Shown piece by piece: positions 25,965-37,900 of a stretch of 64,000 nucleotides of DNA. Position 1 is the stretch's first letter. Every line of letters starts with the position of its first letter. Origin of the DNA: Yponomeuta sedellus (Eukaryota; Arthropoda; Insecta; Lepidoptera; Yponomeutidae); NCBI GenBank assembly GCA_934045075.1, contig OW203724.1:14995143-15059142 (forward strand), in the 5' to 3' direction. The translations under genes were made by a program, and so were the position numbers. The notes below the pieces were generated by a model that searched no databases, was not told where the DNA came from, and saw only the letters and a program-made list of their open reading frames with translations.

Positions 25965-28900
25965 CTGAAAAGAACAATTATTGGATGTTACAAAATGTTT
26001 AACCGCAGGACTGCACATGATGTGACGCACGTAAAATTTTGAAACCACCTTCATCTACTTTCACTAGACTGAATAAATTCCAGCCGCGATTTGCATGTGA
26101 CTATTCATGTTCAATGTTCTAGTAATCGGGGCCCAGCTACGCAGTTCCACAGTTTTCTTAGGGCCGGTTTCTGAGTTGAGAATTTTACTAAGTAAATACT
26201 TAAGTAGTCGTAACGTTCTGTCACGCTCTTTTGTGGGATATTCGTAGAGACAACACTACAGTTAACTATTTACTTAGCGAAATTCTCAATTCAGAAGCTG
26301 GCCCTCAGTATCTAAAGACCGTTAGGTTTATGAACACGAGTCTAGGTAAATCGTAGTCTAACAGCGGAACGTCTATACAGTGACAGTAAAAACCATACTG
26401 TCTTCTGACTGCCTCCTTGGTCTAGCGGTATCACGGTTGATTACTATCCCGGAGGCCGTGGGTTCGATTGCCACTGGGGGCCGCCGTTCATTTGTACAAA
26501 TGGCTTCAGTGTAGGTGTTTTTCCCATGTTTGTATGTCCTTGTCCGGTTACCATAGCAGAGGGTATGCGACTAGACATATATAGATAATTAATATTATAA
26601 TTTACAGATAGCGAACTGACAGATGGAAAACTGACTCCATAAAAAATATGTCAAGGTTTGCCTATGGAAAACTCGCACCAGAAATCGTTATAATCTCGGG
26701 GGGGCCATGTTAAAATATAATTGTGGTAATTTCTTTCTCCACAACTAACATCTGCCAGAGTGGTCTAAGGTGACCCAGGACCGAAAACATTGGACTGAAT
26801 TTCCCCAAATTATTTGCCCAGCAGTGGGACACATAGAGGCTACGTAAAAAATACTTTGCATAATATAACTAACCAAGCAAAATGAAATTTTAGTCACGTG
26901 GTACAAACTTTGACGTCACTAGGTCTTGCTCGTACACTGTTTTTAGAAAACGTTTAAAATTTAATGAAAAAACTTAGCTTTGTACTCTCTTTACCTGCTT
27001 TATACGAGTATAATGTGCTCTGCTGTACAAAAAAAAATATTCCTATCTTAGCCAATTCCGCCAGATACGCTGACATTGTAATAAACTATCAATGTAAGAC
27101 GTAATGAACCAATGGGGTGGTCCTAAGGTAATTTTGAGTGCCTAGGTCGAATAACTCAATTTGGTCTGCTTTAATCAAATTTTAAAGTGAAATAAAAGAA
27201 AATGAAAGTTTACGAAACCTGAAGTATACGTCATCTAAACAAATATAACTAAAAAGTGAAGACGGGATGAACAATGCTAACGAAATTATTCGACTATGAA
27301 ATTCGACTTAGTCGAATCCAGATTTATAACTGACGTTCTGTGGCCTAACAACGATTATGAAAGTAGGTCTTTGGGTAATTATTTAAAAAAAAAATCTTAG
27401 CTATAAGCCACATAGGTATACATTTAAAAACCCCGTGTAACAATGGTGCACGCATGTTAGCATTTTTAGTAGGGAGTTTTCAATCTTTTGCCCCCATGTG
27501 CATTGTCTTAAATAATGAAATACTTACAAATTAAGGTATTTTTGTGAATAACTGTGACTAATTCGACCTTCCAACGTTCGTTTCACATGTCAATGAAAGT
27601 TGTATTAATATTTTGTAATAAAACACGCCAAGATATTGATATCTTGGCATAGGCGTGACGAAAGCATCAATAAATCAAAGATTTAACTGTATGTATTAGG
27701 AGAAAGTAAACATTAAACGGATTTAAAACACTGATTTTAAAAAGAGATTACCAATATTTTCAATGAAAGAATACCTACTGCTTTCAGCCATTTTGACTGA
27801 AACACCAAACATACCGCGTGAGGTCACGCTTAGGTAAACACTTGGTAAACTTCACCCGTGCTATGTTGTGACTTAGAGTGATTACGATGTTTGTTTACGC
27901 GGGCCTGACGTCAGCTTCGACGCCATGATACTGCGAGCTGTTTTCCCACAGATCTAAAATATTTTAGGAAAATGGTTTTAACCTTCGTTAAGATTTAGTT
28001 TATTACATACTGAAATAAAAGTTGTTTTGAAAATAATGTGTCCCCACATTATGGAAGAGGATTTAAAAATCTTTTGTCATGCCTATTCCCTAAAAGAACA
28101 AATATAATATCTAGATTGTATTTTACGTTTTCACAGGTTAGAAGTCTTTTTAGTTGTGTTTATTTAAAGAATTCTTGTATACAAGAAACGGAAATACGTC
28201 ATCATCATGACTCTGTATTCAGTCATGATGATGACGTATTTCCGTGCCTTGTTTTCGTTTTAAAGCAGCCCAAATCAAAATATTCAGCGCAAGCTCTTGC
28301 AATTACCTTTTTTTTTGAAAATATAATAATCTAAAAAAACTGAACAAATTTTTCAGGACAATTCCCATTCGTCGTCCATAAATTACCATTGGCAACTTCA
28401 ACTCAGACACTCAGGTTTCCTTACAATGTTTCCTTTTAGCGAGTGACCGTTAGCGAGTGGTAACTCTGCTATAACTTCACAAATGTACATAACTTAGTGT
28501 TGCAAAGGTGGAATTATCTCTAAGAGAGTTCTCTTTCAGCCAATCGTAGCTGTTCAAGTTAGGAAAACGGGACAGAAGTCCGTCGAAATATCGAAAACAA
28601 TATCAGACGTTTTATTCATATAAAACATGTGATATTTTGATTGTTCACTAGAGCAATCAACATTTTGTATTCAGAAACAGCTGATATTTTTCCATATTTC
28701 AGAAATTTCCGTCGTACAGTGAAAGTTGTTTGTATTGATAAATAAGATGACCCTCCAAGTTTCACCGGACCTTTCTGGCTTAAAAGCCAGTCACGAACTA
28801 CAAAACGCGACTGTCCCTCACCTTGGCGAAGTCAATCAAGTTGTGGTACTCGATGTAGTTTCCGCCGCCGACCACGAAGACGACGGCGTCGGTCGGCGGC

Positions 28901-31900
28901 GAGCGGCGCTGCGAGTCGGCGCGGGCGGATCGCGTGGCTCGCGGGTCCAGCCATGCCAGGTCGGCGCCGCCCTCGCCGCCGCCAAGCGCCGCCTCCACGG
29001 ACCGACTCACTGGAAGTTTCTGCGGGCAGGACATTGCTCCGTTGGAAACTTGGAACAAAATGTTTCGGTACCAACAATCTGACGGTGATTATTGATAATA
29101 ATAATAAATAAATATTCATGGACATATTACACAGATCTCGTTAGCCCTATACTAAGTACAACTGAATGACTTGTGTTATAGATGCTAACTCGAAGATAGA
29201 TTTAATACAAACTAGAAAAGTTCGTTTCCTAGTTTGACCCAGCCGGGGATCGAACCCGAGACCTTCGGTTTTACAGTCAGCGTGCCAAACCGCTATACCT
29301 AATTATCATTTGACGGTTGAACCAGTGAAGGTGATGTGGTCCACAGATGTGCGACGTCAGCGCCACGTAGACTTAAATATATTTTGTGTCAAGTGGTGTA
29401 TAAAGTTTTTGAAAAACAGAGTTGGTTATTAAAATTATAATAAGTGCATATTATATGAACATTAACAAATATTTAAATCATTCATAAACACTCGGAGGGG
29501 TAGGGCTAACCTGTTAGGTCTGTCGAATGTAACGATTATTTTGGATATTTAATAGAACCAAACCTCGAATGTATGTATTATTGATTAAAAAAAGTTAGAT
29601 GACGACCTCTGTGGTGTAGCGGTAGCGCATCTACCTACCATGGAAGAGGTCCCGGGTTCCAATCCCGGCTGGGAACAAAAAAAAACCCCAGGTCTTGGAT
29701 GTTTGCGATGTCGTTGTTTCTGGTTCCCACGACACAGGGTATCCTAGTGTGGGGCCAGAAGCAATGTATGTGCCTGTACGTAAATGTAATATTTTATTAA
29801 TTTTTTTTGACATAGTATATGCACTAAATTTTAAGTATAAGCATGTATAAGTCAAAAATAATAATATGCAACTTTTTTTTTATGAAGAAACCTAACACAT
29901 TTTTTCGTTCTATCTGCTAAACTCCATGAAAAAAGGGCAAGGCTACGAATCGCGTAGTAGAACTCAGCGTAGTGGGACGCAGGCATTTTAGATCTTTGTG
30001 CAAAGGTCAAAGACGCCTTTGCTCCTTTTCAAATGTGAGCCTGCAAAAAGTTTACCTAATGACCAATCAACATATTCGATATCAACCCTTTGTATGTCCC
30101 TACTGAGGCACGGGTCTCTTCGTGCATCAAGGCTTCCTGCAGGAAGGCCATACTCCACCACGGGGGCCAAGTCCGGGTTGGTGGAGGAATTGTAAGACAG
30201 TGGCGGGCCTTACTGTCGGAAGTTATCAAGCCGCCCATAAGGCTTCTGACATGACCTAACTACTACAATTATATGACAGGCGGCACCAACGGAAAAAAAC
30301 ACTAGCGGTAGTCACGGGTCAGTACCTGACCGCGCCTGTTGCTAAACCCAAGTGTTGGATTCCAATCACTCGGTTCCATTAGGCCACGAGCGCTTCGAGA
30401 TGTAATATGTAGATGTAACTTTAAGATCTGTTTATGGCATGAACTAGGACCCGAAAAATTGGGTGTATAATTTGTACTTTACCAACTTACATGTTTTTTA
30501 ACGACTAAATTCTTGACGCCCTCCATGACGAAGGAAGACCCTTGCGACACCAACTTCGAGAACATGGATACGGTCTTCGTTCCACCGCCCTCGTACTGGC
30601 TCGACATTTTTGAGAAGCCCCTGTGAAACAAATTGCAGTCTTATTGTGAAACAATTTACTCTCTTATGGCATGCAAAATCCCCATTAGTCAAGGTTAGCA
30701 GGAAGAAAATACTTGGTATTTTAAGCACGCTTATGTGCAAATGTGTTCTCTCTCTTCCCAGCTGTAGTCCCTCATGATGGTAGGGTCAGCTTTCCTTATT
30801 TTCTCTCTCCACTTCCCCCTATTTATAACCTTGTTTATCGAGGCCCTGCATTCTGTGATCATTTTTATGCAGCCTATACGTCCCACTCCAGGAGAGGGCT
30901 TTATTACCACATCCCGGATTGGCGATTTCAAGGTCTGTTACAAGGTATTTGAACACCTCAGTGCTCAGGTTTCTTCACGATGTTTACCTTCACAGTTAGC
31001 AAGTGGTATTGACAAATTCACAAATTTCCGTTACTCAGAGAACAAGTTCATTATATGTTACTTATCTGCTTATTTTTTGGTTTGTTTATGTGATTTGTCT
31101 TTTGTTATAATAAACATAATCTTCTTTCAATTCTTTCGTTGGATTAGAAAAAAATTGAATTGGAAATTTCAAAAAATCATGCCTTCAACTTACTTCCATC
31201 TCTTCATGTACGCCATAGGTTTGATATCACAATTAGCCTCCGTCAATGCTGCTTCGAACTTTTCGTACTCGCTTTGCGGTATTTCGGACGTACACAGATA
31301 ATATATGATGAACAATCGCATCTTATCCTCTGGAGTTCCTGCACTGGGGTCTGTGATCAGGTCGAGGACAGATTTGCTCTCTATACTGCTGCTTTTACTC
31401 ATTATCTTCTCTTCTAACTCGAAGAATGAGTCAAGCCGGCGAGATTTGATCGCGTTGAGAATGGCTGAAATTTGAACATATTTTGTAGTCAGTACAGCTC
31501 TTAATAAAATACCATAGTTAGGTATAGTCTGTTAGCTTTTAGAATATACCTCGGGCTCTAGAGTAGGCTTCGGTTTTCACCGAAAGCACACGAGTGTAAT
31601 ACTACTTCCTGCTCTGTAATTGACTTTTCTTCACTATTTTGAAAAGTTATGTAAGTGTCATATTAGTTCCGATATTTCTATCACACGAATATTTCTGATA
31701 CTAGCCGAGGTATATTCTAAAAGCTAACTGACGGTTATTCAATATTTATGTACTATATTTTGTACACGTATTTAACGGACCCGCTTTTAACAGCTTCTCC
31801 GACGAAATTTTCCTTTATAGTGGAAGATCACGATCACCCGCTCTAACCTACAGTGTCCAATAAAGTATAATAATAATCAAGTCAAATCAGAGGCCCATTA

Positions 31901-34900
31901 TTGCAGAAATCCTGGCTAGAAAGTGGGGGTGGCTCGGCTACACGTTCCATAGGTCAGACTGACATTCATCCAGGGATTCATCCCGACGGAGCCTCTTGTG
32001 GGAGCCTCCGACAAGCAGATAGAGCCTCCAAAAACCACCTGGTGTCGATCAATTATATCAGAAGCGAAAAGACTAGGGTTGAGATCGGAGTACGTCGAAG
32101 TCGCCGCTTACGACCGCAGGAAGTGGAGATCTTTTATAAAGGCCCTATGTCTCTGATGAGGGACAACAGGATATAAGTAAGTACCCAAATTAGCCCCTAA
32201 AATTACGTCTTATGCTGTGTTTCTGTGTAAAAAATCGGGTGATATGAATATCAAAATATGTCTGAAATGTCGAAAGTTTAATTTTCTTTCATTATTTTAA
32301 AATAAATACATTATGTTAATATATGCGAGCGACACCGAGACTAGATATTGTTGTGATCCAAATTGCGCCACAAATCCAGAATAAAATACATTTCATTATA
32401 AACAACGACGTTGCAAACGTTTCAAATCATTGAAAATGTTAATAAGTAATATACGTGTCGAATTGATAACCTCCTTTTCCCAACCCAGGGGTGATGTGGG
32501 CTGATGATGATCCATCTTCATCAGCCTACCTCTGCCCACTGCTGGGTATAGGCCCTTTTCCCACGACGCCATCATTCGCGGTCTCCCGTTAATTTGGGAC
32601 CAGGGGCATTATTATGTAAGTATCCACTGAGTTGAGTGACGTTGATTTTTACTTTTTTTAAGCTACTCCGTCTGTCAAATGCATACATTTTTTGACAATA
32701 GGAGTTGTCTAAATGTTTCACTCGATAGAGTGGAATTTTACCTAATAGAAGGGCAGGACCAGTGATTCTATTAGGTGGAAGTTATTAGTTCTGATGTCTA
32801 CGCTATTGTATTGCTGTCTGCAACATTTTGTCAGAATGGTGATAAAAACTTTGGCCTTTGCTTTTACGTAATGAAATGATTTACAGTGTCCAGTGGCACC
32901 TTCAGTTACACTTGATGGGTGAAGGGACCGCTCGGACGCTGCAGTGCCTGGGACATTTTTGGGCAATATTACCTGTAGCTATAGTAGTGTGCATATCAAT
33001 AAGCCTCTTTTTCTCCATGAGCTGCGGCAGTGAGTTGACGGCGCTCGTCAGCCGCTGAGTGTTGTCGCTCACTAAACTGAGCGCTAGATCGCTATCGGCG
33101 TCAAGTCCCATCGAAGACTTCAACTTCTTAACTTCCGCTTCGGAACTCCTGGAACCCATCGCGGCGTGTTATTAGAATTGTTAGGGCTTAGAGTGACTAG
33201 AGAAGAGTAAAATGTTAATTTCTAAGCTGAGTATTTTTTGTAGCATGTATATCGGTTGGAGTTTGGAATTTACAACTTTTGTTTTTTTTTAAATAATTTA
33301 CTATATTTTGAAAAACAATAAATAAATTTCTCCCGTCCTCTCTTCTCCGGAAACTAAACTTACTTTTCATCCCACCATCTCGGAAAGAGTATTTTTAATC
33401 TTCAATATCTGAGTGGAAAAGCCGTTTTTATTCTCTAGAGGATAAAGTAAATTGAATTTAGAACATCGTGTGCACTAAGTTTGTGAATTAAAAAGTGTAC
33501 CTATCTTGTGATTGTAAACGTTTTTTTTTTGCATTTAGTCATTTCCTCGCTGAGGTGGAATGAAAAGTTACGTGTTGCACTCGAGTGCAAAGATTTTTCA
33601 CCTCGTGCTCAGGATTCTAAGAATCCTTCGCTTGCTCGGTCATCAAAATTGAACGCGCGGTTAAAAAGCAACTTTGCACTCTTGTATAACAAATAACTAT
33701 TTCACGTTTTTATAATTTCTGTGCCTTATGATGACATTGTTAACGAGAGGATTTTCGTCTATAGACTACTGCGATAAAATACTAAACATTGCGCCACGAA
33801 CTGAAAATGTTTCCTCTGTTCTGGTTAGTCCACTTCGCAATTAGTCGAGTACATTTCTGTCGCGATATAATCGCGATATGATATCGTGCTGAATTTATCT
33901 TAATATTGCAGGACTACATATCAAACATTATGTGGCATTGAATAAAATGCAATAAAAATCTTCCAGTGGGTGAAACAAACGGCCACATCACTTATCTAAA
34001 GTTTAGCGCTAGATTGAACAAGACCTATGAGGACTACCTATATTTGTCCAGATCTTCTTGAATAGCCTCGGCAACTGTAGGGAACGGACTTCCTTTATGT
34101 TCTGTCCAGAGCGGGTCCTTCGAATCCAAGTCGCAGAGACGCGCCTTGGGCTTACTACCCGACGCGGCAGCCCCACCTTCGGGCACGAGCGCTCTGAGGA
34201 AAGAGAGGTTTTTATGTGACACGTGTGAGTCAGAAAGAGCAAACAGGTTCATCTGTTATGCAAATGCATAAATAGGCGCATAAAAACGCTTAAATAGGCG
34301 TTTTCGCAATGCCACCTGCATATAAATGTAACTACTCTTTTTTAAATGGATCCAGGAAATGGTCTCATTGACGGTCATGGGTAGCGCCTCCGATAACAAC
34401 CCTTGTATGTCCCCACTGCTGCATACTCCACTATGGGGGCCAAGACCGGGTTGGTAGAGCATTGTAAGACAGTGGCGGGCTTAATGTCAAAAGTTATCAA
34501 GCCGCACATAAGGCCTCTGACATGGCTTCATTATCAACCCTTGTATGCACGGGTCTCTTACTGCATCGCAGGAAGGTTAGGCCATACTCCACCATGGGGC
34601 CAAGTCCGGGCTTAACCTGCTTTGCGAAACACGAAAGCGCTCGGAAAAATGCCACTAGCGGTAGTCACGGGACGGTCACCCATCCTGCACCTGACCGCGC
34701 CGTTCGTTGCTTAACTCAAGTTATTGATTCCAATCACTCGGTTCACCTAGGCCACGAGCGCTTCAGGCTCCGGGTAGCGTCTTAATGTATCGTTATTTAC
34801 GACCTAGAAGACTCATCACTAACCTGTTCAAAGCCAAATCCAGGACATCGTGCGCAAGTGCCTGATAAGTCCAGGTGTGGTGTAAAGGCGTCGCCATATC

Positions 34901-37900
34901 GATATTCCTATCCAAAATTATCAACATAGGCCTGGTAAAACTGAAGGAGCCAACTTGACCCGTGTTGCCCTGGAATAGGTTGTTTCTGGCATCCCAAAGG
35001 TTCTCCCTTAGTTTTTTATCTAGTTTTTTTGCTACCATTTCTGCTGCATTCCCCTTTGTGTTCCTTATTATTGGCACATTTCCTGCAAATAATAAAGAAC
35101 TGATTATGATTGTTCAGATCAGAGCAGCCCTAAACTTCGATTAGAACTGGCCTTTTTATCTATCACCTAATTCTAATTTGATATGTGAAATTATAAAAAT
35201 GAGGGACGCCTTTCATTTTTGTTAGAAAGGTTTAATTCGAATTCCGAATCAAAATTGTATGTATGAGTTGTATTGTAACTGTATAAATCGTTGGATTTTT
35301 TTTTTGCTTCCTTTTTTCTTTCAATCTGTCCTTGACATTAAGCTAGAATTTTGGCTTCATTGTCGTAGTGGGCTTGCATGGTATATGCCCTGTGGCATAT
35401 CCATATATTACTTTCTCTTGGCTCGCTGGGTTTCAAATATGAATATGAGGTCATAAATTTAAAAGATTTTGACAAATGCGGTATCAAATTAAAGGTTTTG
35501 ACGATGTGTCTCTGGCTACATGATGTCAAGAAAATGAAATTAAATGAAATCCTTACTCCGTGAGATGATGCTGAAGGCTATAATAGGTTGATCCTATATA
35601 CCTACGGGGCGCCCAGAAACTAAAATCTGCCGGAATCTCTTACTCGAAAACCACGTGCATAGTAACCACTATGCACGTGGGTCTTCAAAAATTCTCATTC
35701 TCATTGTACAGAACACACAAAATAATATTAAAGTACTTAAGAAATGAAATGAAATGGTTTTATTCAAAGTAGCACAGAAACAGCGGCTTAATGAACGTTA
35801 CAATTCAAACTAGGGGTCCATTTCAAAATCTAGATCATTTAGAAGAAAAAATGGACAAAAAAACTCCCAACTTAGTATTTTCAAAAGTCCTTAATTAACA
35901 TAGTTTATATAATTATTATAAAACATAGAACTCATACATTGTACTGGCTTTAATTCCAGACCTCATTGTCATCTAAATAATCCTTTATGTTATAGTAGCC
36001 CTTTTGGCACAAAGTGTGCTTAACATATTTAGTAATAAAGTAAACTAAAATATTCATACCTAATGTCACAAATACGGAAAACAGACTCTCCACAATGTTA
36101 TCCATTATTGCCTCCATTTCAGAGTCCTTCGTGTCACCTTTGTTTATTGCTGGAAAAACAAATATTCATGTTTTTGTGAACTTATTAAAAAAAACTGTTT
36201 TAAATTTTGATTATCAAAAACGAAAGAACCCAGAAAATAATCAGATAACTACCGTAGTAAGATAGAGGATCGGATTGCTGATGCTTCATAATAAACAGGT
36301 CATCTTCCAAGCAAATGAAATTCAAATACTGATCATACACTTTGTGTATATTGACAGCGGAATTAGATTGTATGGCCGATGCAGCAAGATCTTCAAGTTT
36401 CTGCCTCGATATGGGCGAAATAAAGTTCAAGTGAAACTGGTCGTAGACACCATTGTCTAAGTCTTGGCAAATTCTGCCCAAGTTCTCTTCTGATGGCGCA
36501 CAGAAATAGACAGCGGGCACTTCCGGTATTGGGTCACGATCTGAGTGTAGCTGGCTGAAAATTTAAGTGAATTATTTAATTAAGGCTGCTTTTTCCTCTG
36601 GTATTAGTCTTGCTCGCTCATACCAACTTTTTTAATGATTGAAAAATCATGAATGCACATTTGACAAATATGGTCTTAGGAGTTGCTAGAAAGACAAACA
36701 AAGGACTTTTTACATTCCTCTCTGATAGAATATAGTTCGATTTAATTCGAAGTCGCCGTTGTTAACATCTTAGTTTAACTTGATGTTAACAGTTCTCAGT
36801 TAACAGAATTAACAGTTCTCTTTGGAAAATTTTACTTTATTAACATTTGTGTCTTTATAAATAAGGCCATAGTCTATGCAAATAAAAACATGTCTAAAAT
36901 AACCATAATCTTGTTAGCTAGTGATGCATGGACCATGACCATTTTACAGTTATTGAATCAATAATTTATTGATTGCTAAATAACCATTGATTCATGATTT
37001 TTCTTTCTAGCAACTCCACTCAACAAACATGTGAAATGTGTACTCATGATTTTGCAATCATGAAAAATGGTAGAATTTGCAAGTGAGGCAGATTCCAAAT
37101 GTAGCAGAAGTCTCAACAACTTCTCTGTCCACATACAATCCATTTTGCAATTGTTACACATCCAAAATTCAAATGTTTAATGACCAAAGTAGTATTCAAA
37201 ATAAAAATGAGTTCACATGTGACCAAAGAATTCAGAAATGGCTCAAGTGGCGGTATGTTCTTTACTTTAACTAAAGAGAATGAATACATTATTTTACATA
37301 AACATGGGAATAATGATCGGTTGTGATGTTGTGATCGGTTTAACTCAAAATAATACACTATTTTTATTTTTAATGCACTAACCCGTGCTAAGGACAATTT
37401 TACAAACTTATTTAGAGGCTAAAAAATCGCGGGTTTGAAACCCGGCATGGGTGGAATTTTTAGCCTCTAAATAGGTTTGTAAAATTGTCCTTAGCACGGG
37501 TTAGTGCATTAAAAATAAAAATAGTATAATCATGTGGGTACAGTGATATCATTCCGAAAACCTAACTGCAAAGTAGGTAGTCAGGGCTGTAAGTAATGCA
37601 ATTTACTTAAGCCAGATGTCGCTGCCTGTACGTCAGAGAATAGTGTAAAGAGGTTCGAAATTTCACTGAAGCCGGTGAGTCGCCCATTAGCTCAGTTGGA
37701 AAGAGCGCTGGCACGGATAGCCAGAGGTCGCGGGTTCGAATACCGGCATGGGTGGAATTTTTAGCCTCTAAATAGGTTTGTCAAAATAATATCATAATAT
37801 TTCAATAAATTGCCATTGTATTATCAAATGGTTAGTTAGTAATGGTATTGGTATTATGCTGTATGTGAGACACACACGTATACAAAGCAAAGTGTTTCTA

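Noticed and set aside
28726..29125. Overlapping open frames of 86-118 codons around 28.8-29.1 kb
   Set aside because: They are shadows of the GC-rich Sly1 exon 10 in other frames and on the other strand.
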